In this document: piece after piece, positions 42,774 through 54,246 of the stretch
How the letters are laid out: each line of letters starts with the position of its first letter
Position numbering within the stretch: the first letter of the stretch is position 1
Assembly (NCBI RefSeq): GCF_004458765.1
Contig: NZ_SPJX01000710.1
Location: 310,001-374,000, forward strand
Origin: Microvirga pakistanensis
GTDB lineage: Bacteria > Pseudomonadota > Alphaproteobacteria > Rhizobiales > Beijerinckiaceae
Direction of reading: 5' to 3'
DNA: 64,000 bases
The notes under the pieces: generated by a model
What the model was told of the DNA's origin: nothing
The model's database searches: none
Seen by the model: only the letters and a program-made list of their open reading frames with translations
Position numbers and translations under genes: made by a program

Positions 42774-43694
42774 TTAACCCCAGGGTCCGCGCCGGGGCGG
42801 CTGGCCCCAGGGACTGGTTGAACTCTGCGCGAAGAAGCCGCCGCGCGGCGCCGCTCCCATCTCCTGCGCCAAAGCGTGGAGCGCCGCAATCCTGTTTTCC
42901 GTCGCGGGGTGGGTGGAGAACAGGTTGTCCATGCCGGTCCCTGAGAGCGGGTTGATGATGAAGAGCGGCGCGGTGGCCGGATGGCGCTCCGCATCCATGT
43001 TGGGCACATGGGCCACGCCGCCCGCGATCTTCGCGAGCGCCGAGGCGAGCGACAGGGGCTGGCCGCAGATCGCGGCGCCCATCCGGTCGGCGTCGTACTC
43101 CCGTGAGCGGCTGATCGCCATCTGGATGATCATGGCCGCGATCGGCGCGATGAGGACAGTCGCCAGCATGACGATCGGGTTGGGCCGGTCGTCGCCGCGC
43201 CCGCCGAACAAGAAGCCGAACTGCGCCAGGGTCGCGATGGCGCCGGCGATGGTGGCGCTCACGGTCATGATCAGGGTGTCGCGGTTCTTGATGTGCGCGA
43301 GTTCGTGGGCCATCACGCCCGCGATCTCGTCGGGCGAGAGCATGCCGAGGAGCCCGGTGGTCGCCGCCACGGCGGCGTTCTCCGGGTTGCGGCCGGTGGC
43401 GAAGGCGTTCGGCTGCGGATTCTCGATGAGATAGACCCTCGGCATCGGCAGGCCCGCATTGCGGGCGAGATCCCGGACCATGCGGACCAGCTCGGGCGCG
43501 GTCCTCTCGTCCACCTCGACGGCATGGTGGGCGGCGAGCGCGAGCCGGTCGGAGTTCCAGTAGGCGAAGAGATTGGTGGCGAGACCCAGGCCCAGCGCGA
43601 TCATCATGCCGGTCGCGCCTCCGAGCAGGTAGCCCACGACGCCGAACAGGGCCATGAGGCCGGCCAGCAGCATTCCGGTCTTGACGGTGTTCAT
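42774..43694 (-). CDS. htpX: Membrane zinc metalloprotease HtpX
   Basis: 306 residues. Two N-terminal helices, then HELAH at residues 130-134 (HEXXH zinc site) and a later [11 protein letters not shown] whose Glu is the third ligand, with two more helices between. The signature [30 protein letters not shown] precedes the active site. HtpX degrades damaged inner-membrane proteins under envelope stress. The ATG at 43694 follows ggtggaga. It leads the htpX-rsmB unit and is divergent from the DUF1674 gene. Confidence 0.96.
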   Translation of the reverse strand: MNTVKTGMLLAGLMALFGVVGYLLGGATGMMIALGLGLATNLFAYWNSDRLALAAHHAVEVDERTAPELVRMVRDLARNAGLPMPRVYLIENPQPNAFATGRNPENAAVAATTGLLGMLSPDEIAGVMAHELAHIKNRDTLIMTVSATIAGAIATLAQFGFLFGGRGDDRPNPIVMLATVLIAPIAAMIIQMAISRSREYDADRMGAAICGQPLSLASALAKIAGGVAHVPNMDAERHPATAPLFIINPLSGTGMDNLFSTHPATENRIAALHALAQEMGAAPRGGFFAQSSTSPWGQPPRRGPWG

Positions 43695-43848
43695 CGGGGT
43701 CTCCACCTCGGGCAGGACTTCATCCGTTCGACCCTTCATGTGGGAATGGTTCAGCTCGCCACCAAGAGCGCCCGCGCCCATGTGCCACCCATTGTGCCCA
43801 CTCGGCGAGCCCTCCCGCAGGGGCTTCGAACCTGATAGAGACCATCTC

Positions 43849-44085
43849 ATGAGCAGCAACGACACCCCTGAAACCGCCCAGGCGCCCACCCTCGAAGGAG
43901 CCGCGCCCGGGAAAGCCCTTTCGCCCGCAGCCCGGCGGGCCCTGGAGGAGGCGGCCCTGCGGCGGCAGGAGATCGACGCCCGCGCCGCGGAGATCGTCAG
44001 GCAGGAGGAGCACCAGGGCCGGGGCGGCCTGGAGCCCGTGCGCTACGAGGACTGGGAGGTGAAAGGCCTCGCCAGCGACTTCTGA
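43849..44085 (+). CDS. DUF1674 / SDHAF4-like protein
   Basis: 78 residues. The C-terminal [20 protein letters not shown] is the DUF1674 signature (GPEPTRYGDWE-type). Mitochondrial SDHAF4 of this family helps flavin-loaded SDHA assemble, so a role in succinate dehydrogenase maturation is likely but no sdh genes are near. The N-terminal half is charged and helical ([17 protein letters not shown]). Start at 43849 (MSSNDTPE) chosen because the preceding frame is antisense to htpX. Confidence 0.9.
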   Translation: MSSNDTPETAQAPTLEGAAPGKALSPAARRALEEAALRRQEIDARAAEIVRQEEHQGRGGLEPVRYEDWEVKGLASDF

Positions 44086-44172
44086 ACGGCAAGCGGCTTC
44101 CAAAAGGATTGTCTCCCGGCTGACCCACGCTTAGTGTCCTTGCCGACGTGGCACGCTGAGGGTTGCGGGGGA

Positions 44173-45471
44173 ATGGACGGAGCGGGGCGGCTGAAGCTTT
44201 TCCGGGGCCTTCTGGAGGAGGCCCATCGGGTGCTCGACCTGCCGTTCGGTTTCGAACTGTGGGACGGTTCCACGGTTCCCGCCGATCTTCCCTCCTATGC
44301 CATGCGCCTCGTGATCCGCCACGAGAACGTGGTCGCAAGCCTCGTGCGCCGCCCGAACTTCGATACGGTCCTCAACGCCTATGTGTCGGGCCTGCTCGAC
44401 CTCAGGAACGGCACCCTCTTCGATCTCGCGGCCCAGCGCCCGCAGAAGGCGGGGCGACGTCTTCGGACGATCAGCAAGCTCACGGCGCTCAAGACGGCCT
44501 ATCATTTCCTGCGCGCTCCCGCCGACATGCCGCGCCCCTTGAGCCGGGTCGAGGAGGATCCCAACGCACGGGAGGGCAAGCCCCAGACGAACAAGAAGAA
44601 CGTCGCCTACCACTACGACGTCTCGAACGCGTTCTACGGCCTCTTCCTCGATCCGGAGATGGTTTATACCTGCGCCTATTTCCAGCCGGACTGGCATGAC
44701 GACCTGGCCCGCGCGCAGAAGGACAAGCTCGACATGATCTGCCGCAAGCTGCGGCTGACGCCGGGCGACCGCCTTCTCGACATCGGCTGCGGCTGGGGCG
44801 CCCTGATCTGCCACGCGGCGCAGCATTACGGCGTCAAAGCCACCGGCGTGACCCTCGCCGAGGAGCAGGCGAGGCTCGCCCGCGAGAAGGTCGCGCGGCT
44901 CGGGCTCCAGGATCGCGTCGAGGTCATGGTGAAGGATTTCACCCAGATGGAGGGCGAGTTCGACAAGATCTCCTCCATCGGCATGTTCGAGCATGTGGGC
45001 ATCAGGAACCACCCCGCTTACTTTCAGGCGGTGCACCGCCTGCTCAGGCCGCGCGGCCTCTATCTCCACCACACCATCGCGCGGCGCGCGAAGAGGAGCG
45101 AGCGCGCCTTCCGCAAGCTCAAGCCCGAATACAAGGCGCTCACCCGCTACATCTTCCCCGGCGGCGAGCTCGATCATCTCGGCATGTCGATCGCCAACCT
45201 GGAGCGCTTCGGCTTCGAGGTGCACGACGTGGAGGGCTGGCGCGAGCATTACCAGCGCACCACGCGCCTGTGGTGGGAGAATTTGAGCGCTAGGCAGAAG
45301 GAAGCCGAGGCCATGGTGGGCAAGGAGAAGACCCGCATGTGGCTCCTCTACCTCGCCGGCTGCTCGCTGGCCTTCGAGCGCGCGGCCGTGGGCGTGAATC
45401 AAACGCTCGTCTCCAAGCGCATCCGCGGCCCCTCGGGCCTGCCGCCGACAAGGGCGGACCTTTACGCCTAA
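44173..45471 (+). CDS. Cyclopropane-fatty-acyl-phospholipid synthase family methyltransferase
   Basis: 432 residues. SAM-binding LLDIGCGWGALICHAAQHYG near residue 210, YHYDVSNAFYGLFLDPEMVYTCAYF upstream, and the C-terminal YIFPGGELDHLG and GWREHYQRTTRLWWENL, all characteristic of CFA synthases. It uses SAM to methylate or cyclopropanate unsaturated acyl chains of membrane lipids. The ATG at 44173 follows cggggga; a GTG at 44134 is an alternative. Its stop overlaps that of the convergent L,D-transpeptidase gene by 4 bases. Confidence 0.93.
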   Translation: MDGAGRLKLFRGLLEEAHRVLDLPFGFELWDGSTVPADLPSYAMRLVIRHENVVASLVRRPNFDTVLNAYVSGLLDLRNGTLFDLAAQRPQKAGRRLRTISKLTALKTAYHFLRAPADMPRPLSRVEEDPNAREGKPQTNKKNVAYHYDVSNAFYGLFLDPEMVYTCAYFQPDWHDDLARAQKDKLDMICRKLRLTPGDRLLDIGCGWGALICHAAQHYGVKATGVTLAEEQARLAREKVARLGLQDRVEVMVKDFTQMEGEFDKISSIGMFEHVGIRNHPAYFQAVHRLLRPRGLYLHHTIARRAKRSERAFRKLKPEYKALTRYIFPGGELDHLGMSIANLERFGFEVHDVEGWREHYQRTTRLWWENLSARQKEAEAMVGKEKTRMWLLYLAGCSLAFERAAVGVNQTLVSKRIRGPSGLPPTRADLYA

Positions 45472-45974
45472 GGCACCACCACCACCCGCGTTCCCACGCT
45501 CACCTGATCGTAGAGATCGATGATGTCCTGGTTGAGCATGCGGATGCAGCCGTAGGACGCGTAAGTGCCGATGGAGCCCGGGCGGTTGGTGCCGTGGATG
45601 GCGTATTCGTCGAGATCGAGGGTGAGCGCCCGCGCGCCCATGGGGTTGTTCGGCGCGCCGCCGGGAATCACGTCGGGCAGGCGGGGATTGTCGCGCCTGA
45701 TCTCCGCGGGCGGCGACCAGGCGGGCCGCACGTATTTGCCGTCGATCCGCGCCTCGCCGAACCATTGCTTGCCCGGCTTTCCGACCGCCACCCGATAGCG
45801 CAGGGCCGTGCCGTCGCCGCGCACGTAGTAGAGCCGCCGCTCGCCCGTCCTGATCACGATGGTGCCGGGCGACACGCCGTCCTGAAACGGCACCACCTCG
45901 CGGGCCAATGCGGCGCTCGTTCCGAGCGTCACGCCAACGATGGCAGCAATGGCGAATGCGGCGCGCGCACCCAT
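45468..45974 (-). CDS. L,D-transpeptidase (ErfK/YbiS/YcfS type)
   Basis: 168 residues with a signal peptide (ending SAALA) and a YkuD catalytic domain. The active site is His127 (IHGTN) and Cys143 in SYGCIRM, the HX14-17(S/T)HGChN pattern of YkuD. Family features PGTIVIRTGERRLYYVRGDG and GGAPNNPMGARAL are also present. It links peptidoglycan stems by 3-3 bonds or attaches outer-membrane proteins, in the periplasm. Repeats occupy the region upstream of its start (45975-46199). Confidence 0.94.
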   Translation of the reverse strand: MGARAAFAIAAIVGVTLGTSAALAREVVPFQDGVSPGTIVIRTGERRLYYVRGDGTALRYRVAVGKPGKQWFGEARIDGKYVRPAWSPPAEIRRDNPRLPDVIPGGAPNNPMGARALTLDLDEYAIHGTNRPGSIGTYASYGCIRMLNQDIIDLYDQVSVGTRVVVVP

Positions 45975-46037
45975 GTCCCAAAACCTCCTGCTTCAACGGC
46001 CACGAGGGTGAGACGCAGGAGCCAAGGCTACGGTTCC

Positions 46038-46147
46038 GGATGACATCGCTCACGTCATCACCGGCCTTGTGCCGGTGATCTCGACGTCCGGGAGTGCAGC
46101 GCCTCACAAAGCGAGATGGCCGGGACGAGCCCGGCCATGACGTGGAG
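46038..46147. repeat. Double palindromic repeat, atggccggg family
   Basis: Two hairpins: gatgacatcgctcacgtcatc with caccggc-cttgt-gccggtg inside (about 46038-46080), and atggccggg-acgag-cccggccat (46116-46138) followed by gacgtggag. The second is the same core as at 7397. It fills the gap between the L,D-transpeptidase start and the acs stop; a transcript-end role for acs is possible. No gene is seen here. Confidence 0.75.
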
Positions 46148-46199
46148 GTCTCTGAGCGCGTTCCGGGTTCCGGTCTGAGATCCCGGGATGCGCCGATGT

Positions 46200-48158
<1,959 letters not shown>

Positions 48159-48440
48159 GACGTTTCTCCCAAACTCAAGTCGTTACCGGGGTAATTAGGT
48201 CTAGGTTTACGGAAAGAGAGAGGGTCCGGGCAAGCGGGGCCGGGATCGGACTTTGGTCGTTGCTACTTTTGGAGGCCAGCGAGGAGAGAGCTTCATCCGG
48301 GATGCGGGCTTCCGCGAATCCTGCCGCGTTTCCTAAGCCCTTTCGAAAGCCTTACCCGAAATTTCCCGGTCTGAGCCCCTGGATCGCATAGAGCCCCATG
48401 GCCGCGCTCCCATCTGTTGCTTCCCTCAGGAACCTGTCCA

Positions 48441-48647
48441 ATGCCCCGGATTGTGCTTGCTCTGCATCTGATTGGGCTTCTCGTAGGCCGTTCCTCGTCG
48501 AGGAATGCCCTCTCCATGGAAGTTGCCGGCAGCCAAGGCCGATTAGCGAAGGTGACGCTCGACCGTGAGGGGCCTCACACAGCGTCATACGAGTTCACAG
48601 CTGACAAGGGCGGCATTCGGATAACTGGCACGGCCTTCAGGCAGTAG
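48441..48647 (+). CDS. Candidate small protein ORF, unrecognised
   Basis: 68 codons starting at an ATG preceded by caggaa 8 bases upstream. The product opens MPRIVLALHLIGLLVG, a short hydrophobic stretch, and ends YEFTADKGGIRITGTAFRQ, which looks protein-like. It lies in the 587-base gap between acs (ends 48158 upstream) and the barrel gene, where nothing else is seen. It matches no family I know. It could be a chance ORF. Confidence 0.3.
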   Translation: MPRIVLALHLIGLLVGRSSSRNALSMEVAGSQGRLAKVTLDREGPHTASYEFTADKGGIRITGTAFRQ

Positions 48648-48694
48648 CTTTAGGGTCTCCCTGGCTGAGGAAAGCTGCATCGACGACTCGGCAA

Positions 48695-48720
48695 GCAAAA
48701 GGCCCGGGTTTCCCCGGGCC
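48695..48720 (-). terminator. Intrinsic terminator of the outer membrane barrel gene
   Basis: On the reverse strand ggcccggg-gaaa-cccgggcc is a perfect 8-bp stem followed by ttttgcttgc, 25 bases past the barrel gene stop. Confidence 0.85.
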
Positions 48721-48745
48721 ATTTCTGTCGCGGATATGAGGGATC

Positions 48746-49489
48746 TTAGTAGGTGCCAAACTTGTAGCTCACGCCCACGCGTACCGTGTGGAAGTCGAGA
48801 TCTTCCTCGGCAACCGCGTCTGCGAGAACAGTCGAGGTGTTGCTGAATTCCTCGAACTGGGTGTAGCGGTACTCGATGCGAGCCGTCAGGTTATTGGTGA
48901 AGGCGTACTCAACGCCAGCACCCAGCGTCCAGCCCCACTGCGTCTCATCGAAGGAGTCGGTGCCGATCACGCCGAGAGCATCGCTGATCTCGTAGCTGCT
49001 CTCGAAGTTCGCAAAGGCGAGACCGCCGGTTGCGTAGATGAGAGCGCGATCGAAGGCGACACCGGCGCGAGCGCGCAGCGAGCCCTGGAAGTTGATCTCG
49101 CTCGAGCGAGCAATCGAGAAGTTAGCCGTCGTGAAGGTCACGTCGTTATCGATGCCAGCAGCCTCGATATCGGCCTCAACACCGACCACGAAGGAGCCGA
49201 ACTGGACATTGTAGCCAGCATGGACGCCGCCGACGAAGCCGTCGAGGTCCGAGTCGTCCGAAGTGGTGAACACAACCGGGGTCGTGCCGACGAAGAGACC
49301 GGTGTCGCTCTCACCCCAGGCGTAACCAACCTGACCACCGACGTAGAAACCGGTCCAGGTGAAGACCGGAACAGGAGCGATGATCGGGGCCGGAGCAGCG
49401 CGGGAAGGAAGGTCGGCAGCGGAAGCCACCGAGATACCTGCAGTGGTGAGGGCAGTCGCGGCCAGCAGGCCGAGAAGACGGGGTTTCAT
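48746..49489 (-). CDS. Omp25/Hbp-type outer membrane beta-barrel protein
   Basis: 247 residues: signal peptide MKPRLLGLLAATALTTAGIS with cleavage near VASA-ADLP, a short Pro-rich stretch, then an eight-strand barrel starting FTWTGFYVGGQVGYAWG and ending HTVRVGVSYKFGTY with a terminal aromatic. This is the porin-family/Omp25-31 surface protein pattern of rhizobia and Brucella. It sits in the outer membrane and is probably abundant. Codon use appears to favour gtc/acc/aac. Start at 49489 is preceded by an AT-rich promoter region and followed by a clear terminator. Confidence 0.93.
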   Translation of the reverse strand: MKPRLLGLLAATALTTAGISVASAADLPSRAAPAPIIAPVPVFTWTGFYVGGQVGYAWGESDTGLFVGTTPVVFTTSDDSDLDGFVGGVHAGYNVQFGSFVVGVEADIEAAGIDNDVTFTTANFSIARSSEINFQGSLRARAGVAFDRALIYATGGLAFANFESSYEISDALGVIGTDSFDETQWGWTLGAGVEYAFTNNLTARIEYRYTQFEEFSNTSTVLADAVAEEDLDFHTVRVGVSYKFGTY

Positions 49490-49539
49490 GAGAAAAAATC
49501 CAAAAGCGAGGGGTTCGCTGGTTCAGACTATGGTTAAGT

Positions 49540-49567
49540 AGTAAAGGAAGATATGGCCAAGTTGCAA
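49540..49567 (-). promoter_or_regulatory. Possible promoter of the outer membrane barrel gene
   Basis: Reverse strand ttgcaa and, 16 bases on, tttact, about 50-75 bases before the ATG. The stretch is AT-rich against the rest of the window. The boxes match the consensus only loosely. Confidence 0.3.
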
Positions 49568-49942
49568 CAATAGCCGACAATCACATCTGAGTTTTAAAAT
49601 AACATTACAAGTACTAAGATGCAATCGGTGTCAGCGTTTACCCTAACTGGGGCGTATGGGTAGCTACGAGTGCTTTCGGAAGCGCATCCGACAACGAGGA
49701 GAACGCTAGATCCTGCCCGTCGGGGTGGAATCCTTTCTTACCTGCCTTTGCGTCGGGCTGCCGCCTAGATCTATGCAGGTGTCATTGACACCCAGTTGCT
49801 TCTATGAACGCCGTTCACCCACGGATTTCCACGAAGTTCGGATCTGTCTGCTGCTTTGGAAGGCGAGGCAGTCAAGCAGGGCGTCCGGTAGGATGCTAAG
49901 GCACCCTTGAAAAATGAAGCCCAGGCGACGCCACGGGAGTTG
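49568..49942. other. Intergenic region without a recognised gene
   Basis: About 375 bases between the barrel gene promoter and the EVE gene stop. A 61-codon plus-strand frame at 49725 has no ribosome binding site and a composition unlike protein. The first 60 bases are AT-rich. No repeat or RNA gene was recognised. Confidence 0.6.
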
Positions 49943-50356
49943 CTACAGCCCGCCCATCCGACAGACGATCGCCCATTCCTCGTCCGTCACCGGCTGCACC
50001 GAGAGGCGGGAATTGTTGACGAGAATCATGCCCTTGAGCCTCGGCTCGGCCTTGATCTCGTCGAGCGTCACCGGCCGCGGAAAAGCCTTCACGGCCTTGA
50101 TGTCCACCATGCCGAACTTGCCCGTCTCGTCCGTGTGGTCGGGATAGTATTCCTTGATCACTTCCACGATGCCGACGACGGCCTTGCCTTCGTTGGAATG
50201 GTAGAAGAAGCCCTGCTCGCCCTTTTTCATCGCCATCAGGTTCTGCTTGGCGACGTGGTTGCGGACGCCGTTCCAGAACGTGCCCTTGTCGCCTTGCGCG
50301 ACCTGGTGGTCCCACGACCAGACGGAGGGTTCGGACTTGTAGAGCCAATGAGCCAT
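49943..50356 (-). CDS. EVE domain protein
   Basis: 137 residues, almost all one EVE domain: HWLYKSEPSVWSWDHQV, GVRNHVAKQNLMAMKKGEQGFFYHSNEGKAVVGIVEVIKEYYPD and VNNSRLSVQPVTDEEW. EVE domains belong to the PUA-like fold and bind modified bases in DNA or RNA. The gene stands next to gpsA (same strand, 14 bases from its stop). Cytoplasmic; target unknown. The ATG at 50356 is the one that begins with the domain. Confidence 0.94.
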   Translation of the reverse strand: MAHWLYKSEPSVWSWDHQVAQGDKGTFWNGVRNHVAKQNLMAMKKGEQGFFYHSNEGKAVVGIVEVIKEYYPDHTDETGKFGMVDIKAVKAFPRPVTLDEIKAEPRLKGMILVNNSRLSVQPVTDEEWAIVCRMGGL

Positions 50357-50370
50357 TGTCGGATTTGCTT

Positions 50371-51366
50371 TTAGTGTTCGGACTTGATGGGACGGTTCAT
50401 GAGCGCAGCGACCGCATGATCGAGGGTCCATGCGCCGGACAGGATTTTCTCGACCGCTTCGGCAATCGGCATGTCGACGCCTTTTTCCCGCGCCAGCGCC
50501 ACGAGGGCGCCGGCGGTGGCGGCGCCCTCCACCAGCTTTCCGGCGGAGGCTGCTTCGGCGGTCGCCCCCTGGCCGAGGCGCAGGCCGAACGAGAAGTTGC
50601 GTGATTGGGCGGAAGAGCAGGTGAGCACGAGGTCGCCGAGCCCGGACAGGCCCATCAGCGTCTCCGGCTCGCCCCCATAGGCGTGCGCGAAGCGCAGGAG
50701 TTCCGCGAAGCCGCGCGCGATGAGCGCCGCCTTCGCGCTCTCGCCGAGTCCGCGCCCCGCCACCGCGCCGCAGGCGATGGCGAGCACGTTCTTGGCGGCG
50801 CCGCCGATTTCCACGCCGCGCACATCCGTGCGGTGATAGACGCGGAACGTGGGGCCGGAGAGGGCGGTGGCGAGGTCTTCCGCCCGCGCCGCATCGCGGC
50901 AGGCCAGGGTCACGGCGGTGGGCAGGCCGCGCGCGACGTCATGCGCGAAGCTCGGGCCCGACAGCACGGCGACCGGAGAGCTGGGGCGAACCTCCACCAC
51001 CACGTCGCAGAGGAAGGCGCCGGTGGTGCGCTCGATACCCTTCGCGCAGAGCACAAGGGGAGTCTCGCGCGGCAGGATGGGCGAGAGGGCTCCCGTCATG
51101 CCCCGCGTCGTCTGGGCGGGGGTCACGAGAAGAACGGCGCAGCACGAGGCCAGCCGGGTGAGATCGGCGGTCGGCGTGATGCGGTCGAGGAGCCGCGCGC
51201 CGGGCAGGAAACGCTCGTTCATGCGTGTGCGCTCGAGCTCCGCCGCCTGCTCCGGGGACCGCATCCAGAGGATCACGTCGTTCCCCGCGAGGGCTGCGGC
51301 GTTAGCGAGCGCCGTCCCCCAGGCTCCGGCACCGACGATGCCGATGGGACGCATCGCCCGGGCCAT
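50371..51366 (-). CDS. gpsA: NAD(P)H-dependent glycerol-3-phosphate dehydrogenase
   Basis: 331 residues. N-terminal GIVGAGAWGTALANAAA binds the cofactor; CAKGIERTTGAFL, VLSGPSFAHDVARGLPTAVTL, GGAAKNVLAIACGAVAGRGLG (catalytic Lys) and GLSGLGDLVLTCSSAQSRN are the GpsA signatures. It reduces dihydroxyacetone phosphate to glycerol-3-phosphate for phospholipid synthesis. The ATG at 51366 overlaps the tsaD stop by one base (tgatg), so they are translated in tandem. A much longer frame upstream is antisense-like over tsaD. Confidence 0.96.
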   Translation of the reverse strand: MARAMRPIGIVGAGAWGTALANAAALAGNDVILWMRSPEQAAELERTRMNERFLPGARLLDRITPTADLTRLASCCAVLLVTPAQTTRGMTGALSPILPRETPLVLCAKGIERTTGAFLCDVVVEVRPSSPVAVLSGPSFAHDVARGLPTAVTLACRDAARAEDLATALSGPTFRVYHRTDVRGVEIGGAAKNVLAIACGAVAGRGLGESAKAALIARGFAELLRFAHAYGGEPETLMGLSGLGDLVLTCSSAQSRNFSFGLRLGQGATAEAASAGKLVEGAATAGALVALAREKGVDMPIAEAVEKILSGAWTLDHAVAALMNRPIKSEH

Positions 51367-52436
51367 CAGGCCTTCACTCCCGCGGCTTGCACTCCCGCGG
51401 CCTGGCCGCTGGTGTCGAGCGGCCAGCGGGCGCGGGCGGGGGCGTCGATGTCGTCGATCAGGCCGAGCCGCATGCGCTCGAGCCCCGCCCAGGCGATCAT
51501 CGCGGCATTGTCGCCGCACAGGGCGAGGGGCGGGGCGACGAGCTTGAGGCCGGTCTCGACGGCCAGTCGCTGCAGGGCCTGGCGCATGGTCTGGTTCGCG
51601 GCCACGCCGCCCGCCACGACGAGTGCCTTCGGGGCGCCTGCGATCTCGCGGAACCGGCGAAGCGCCACGCGGGTGCGGTCCACCACCACGTCCACGATGG
51701 CGGCCTGGAAGCCGGCGCAGAGGTCCGCGATGTCGGTCTGAGTGAGCGGCGCGATCTTCTCCGCCTCGATGCGCACGGCGGTCTTGAGACCGGAGAGCGA
51801 GAAATTCGGTTCCGCCCGCCCCTGCATGGGGCGGGGCAGGGCAAAGCGCTCCGGATTGCCTCGTCCCGCCTCGCGCTCCACATGGGGCCCGCCCGGATAG
51901 GGCAGTCCCAGCATCTTCGCCACCTTGTCGAACGCCTCGCCGATGGCGTCGTCGATGGTGGTGCCGATGCGCACGTATTCGCCCACGCCCTTCACGGCCA
52001 CGAGCTGCGTGTGGCCGCCCGACGCGAGAAGGAGCAGGTAAGGAAAGCCGATGCCGTCGGTCAGCCGCGCCGTCAGCGCGTGGGCCTCCAGATGGTTCAC
52101 CGCCATCAGGGGCTTGCGGGTGACGAGCGCCATGGCCTTCGCGGTGGTGAGGCCCACCAGGACGCCGCCGATGAGACCCGGACCCGCGGCCACCGCGATG
52201 CCGTCGATGTCCTTCACCGTGCAGCCGGCGTTCTTGAGGGCGCGAGCGATCAGGCGGTCGAGCACCTCCACATGGGCGCGGGCCGCGATTTCCGGCACCA
52301 CGCCGCCATAGGCGGCATGCTCGGCGATCTGGCTCAGGACCTCGCTGGAGAGAATTTCGCCCCGTCCGTCGAAGCTTACGCCCACCACGGCGGCCGCGGT
52401 TTCGTCGCAGGTGGTTTCGATACCTAGGATGCGCAT
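51366..52436 (-). CDS. tsaD: tRNA N6-adenosine threonylcarbamoyltransferase TsaD
   Basis: 356 residues of the Kae1/Qri7/TsaD ASKHA fold. It begins [18 protein letters not shown]. The iron-binding HXXXH is in [14 protein letters not shown], and [52 protein letters not shown] and [15 protein letters not shown] are diagnostic. It makes t6A37 in tRNAs reading ANN codons, with TsaB, TsaC and TsaE. Head of the tsaD-gpsA-EVE unit, divergent from hemC with about 125 bases between. Confidence 0.97.
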   Translation of the reverse strand: MRILGIETTCDETAAAVVGVSFDGRGEILSSEVLSQIAEHAAYGGVVPEIAARAHVEVLDRLIARALKNAGCTVKDIDGIAVAAGPGLIGGVLVGLTTAKAMALVTRKPLMAVNHLEAHALTARLTDGIGFPYLLLLASGGHTQLVAVKGVGEYVRIGTTIDDAIGEAFDKVAKMLGLPYPGGPHVEREAGRGNPERFALPRPMQGRAEPNFSLSGLKTAVRIEAEKIAPLTQTDIADLCAGFQAAIVDVVVDRTRVALRRFREIAGAPKALVVAGGVAANQTMRQALQRLAVETGLKLVAPPLALCGDNAAMIAWAGLERMRLGLIDDIDAPARARWPLDTSGQAAGVQAAGVKA

Positions 52437-52561
52437 CTGTCGGGTGCCGTTGGCTCAAGTGATCTTTCGGGCTTTCGGCCCGGTTGTCCTCCCCCTATAG
52501 TCCGCTCCGCCGCACAAGATCAAACGCGGATATTGCCTTCAATCTGGAGTACGCAGCGGGA

Positions 52562-53488
52562 ATGACCTCCTCATCGACCCTGGTCATCGGCACGCGCGGC
52601 AGCCCTCTGGCGCTGGCGCAGGCCCACGAGACGCAAGACAGGCTGGTCGCCGCCCATGGATGGCGGGTCGAGACTCTTCCCCTGTCGATCATCAAGACCA
52701 CAGGCGATGCCATTCAGGACCGGCCCCTTTCCGAGGCCGGCGGAAAGGGGCTTTTCACCAAGGAACTCGACATCGCCCTGCTCGAAGGCTCCATCGATCT
52801 TGCGGTCCACTCGGCCAAGGACCTGCCGACCACCCTGCCGGAGGGAATCGCCATCGCGGGCTTCCTGCCTCGCGAGGATGTGCGCGACGCCTTCATCAGC
52901 CACCGCTACAGGAGCCTTGCCGATCTGCCGCCGGGCGCGGTCGTCGGCTCCGCGTCCCTGCGGCGCCAGGCGCAAGTTCGCCGCCTGCGGCCGGACCTTA
53001 AGGTGACCTTGCTGCGCGGCAACGTGCAGACCCGGCTCGCCAAGCTGGAGCGCGGGGAAGTGGACGCCACCCTGCTCGCCATGGCGGGCCTGCGCCGTCT
53101 CGGCCTGACCGATCACGTGACCACGATTCTCGACACGGACGATTTTCTCCCCGCCGTGGGGCAGGGGGCCATCGCCATCGCCATCCGGGCCGAGGACGAG
53201 CGGGTGCGCGAGGCGCTGCGGCCGATCCTCGACGCCGCCACCGCCCAGGCGCTCGCCGCCGAGCGGGCTTTCCTGACCATTCTCGACGGCTCCTGTCGCA
53301 CGCCCATCGCAGGCCATGCCCGGCTGGTGGGCGGCGCGCTCGAAATCCGTGGGCTCGTGCTGCGCCCGGACGGGTCGGAATGCCTCGAGGCGGTTCGGCG
53401 CGGAGCGCCGGATGACGCCGTGGCGCTCGGACGCGAGGCCGGAACCGAGCTTCGCACCCGCATGCCGGCCGGGTTTCTCGACATCTGA
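52562..53488 (+). CDS. hemC: Hydroxymethylbilane synthase
   Basis: 308 residues: LVIGTRGSPLALAQAHE, KTTGDAIQDRPLSEAGGKGLFTKELD, DLAVHSAKDLPTTLPEG, ASLRRQAQVRRLRPDL and the dipyrromethane-carrying Cys near residue 245 in LDGSCRTPIAGHA. It polymerises four porphobilinogens to hydroxymethylbilane in the cytoplasm. It opens the heme block hemC-hemD-(small ORF)-mic60-hemY. The ATG at 52562 begins MTSSSTLVIG; earlier frame from 52484 overlaps the divergent promoter. Confidence 0.97.
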   Translation: MTSSSTLVIGTRGSPLALAQAHETQDRLVAAHGWRVETLPLSIIKTTGDAIQDRPLSEAGGKGLFTKELDIALLEGSIDLAVHSAKDLPTTLPEGIAIAGFLPREDVRDAFISHRYRSLADLPPGAVVGSASLRRQAQVRRLRPDLKVTLLRGNVQTRLAKLERGEVDATLLAMAGLRRLGLTDHVTTILDTDDFLPAVGQGAIAIAIRAEDERVREALRPILDAATAQALAAERAFLTILDGSCRTPIAGHARLVGGALEIRGLVLRPDGSECLEAVRRGAPDDAVALGREAGTELRTRMPAGFLDI

Positions 53489-54186
53489 TGCGGATTCTCC
53501 TCACACGCGCGCAGGAGGATTCCGAGCGCACGCGGACGAAGCTCGCAGCCCTCGGCCACGAGGCGGTGATCGCGCCCGTGCTCCGCATCGTGCCGACCGG
53601 CGACCCGATGCCCGCCGGGGCCTGCGACGCGCTCGTCGTCACCAGCGCCCATGCGGTGGAAGCCCTGTCCACTTTCAAGGACAGGAGCATCGCGGTCTTC
53701 TCCGTCGGCGAGCGGACGACCGCCGTGCTGCGGACGGCGGGCTTCACCTCCATCGAGACGGCTCAGGGCGATGCGGGGTCTCTGTCCCGGCTGATCCGGA
53801 CTGCGCTCCGGCCGCCGCGCACGCTTCTCCATGTCACCGCCCGCCACCACAAGGAGGAGCCCGCGGCCTCCCTGCGCGCGGCGGGGTTCACGGTGCCGAT
53901 CTGGGAGGCTTACGAGGCCGAGGCCCTGCCGGGTCTGCCCGAGGCCGCCGCGGAGGCCCTCCGGACTGGCAAAATCGCGGCCGTGCTCCATTATTCCCGT
54001 CGGAGCGCCGACCTTTTCGTTCATCTGGCCGGGAAGGCAGGCCTTCAATCCGCAATCCTCGGCTGCCCTCATCTGTGCCTGTCGGCGGATGTCTCGGCCC
54101 CCCTCGAGGCCGCAGGCGCCGCCACGCGCATCGCCGGTGAGCCTCACGAGGATGCGCTTCTCGAACTGGTGCGGAGCCTTTCGTGA
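53488..54186 (+). CDS. hemD: Uroporphyrinogen-III synthase
   Basis: 232 residues. The HemD family is poorly conserved, but the pattern RILLTRAQEDSERTRTKLAALGHEAVIAPVLRI, LVVTSAHAVEAL, FSVGERTTAVLRTAGF and a second half with LLHVTARHHK and VLHYSRRSADLFVHL fits the two-domain fold, and the position after hemC (one-base overlap, tgatg) supports it. It closes and inverts ring D to give uroporphyrinogen III, in the cytoplasm. Confidence 0.92.
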   Translation: MRILLTRAQEDSERTRTKLAALGHEAVIAPVLRIVPTGDPMPAGACDALVVTSAHAVEALSTFKDRSIAVFSVGERTTAVLRTAGFTSIETAQGDAGSLSRLIRTALRPPRTLLHVTARHHKEEPAASLRAAGFTVPIWEAYEAEALPGLPEAAAEALRTGKIAAVLHYSRRSADLFVHLAGKAGLQSAILGCPHLCLSADVSAPLEAAGAATRIAGEPHEDALLELVRSLS

Positions 54187-54246
54187 CCCCGGTCGCCGCT
54201 TCGTCTACGATGGTGTAGCCTAGGGATCTTTGCCGAGGAGGGGATC

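Noticed and set aside
49725-49910. A 61-codon plus-strand frame in the barrel-EVE gap
   Set aside because: No ribosome site and many rare residues; no support.
50371-52458. A 695-codon extension of the gpsA frame over tsaD
   Set aside because: The extra part is antisense-free but out of frame with tsaD, which has all its motifs; the gpsA ATG at 51366 gives normal length.
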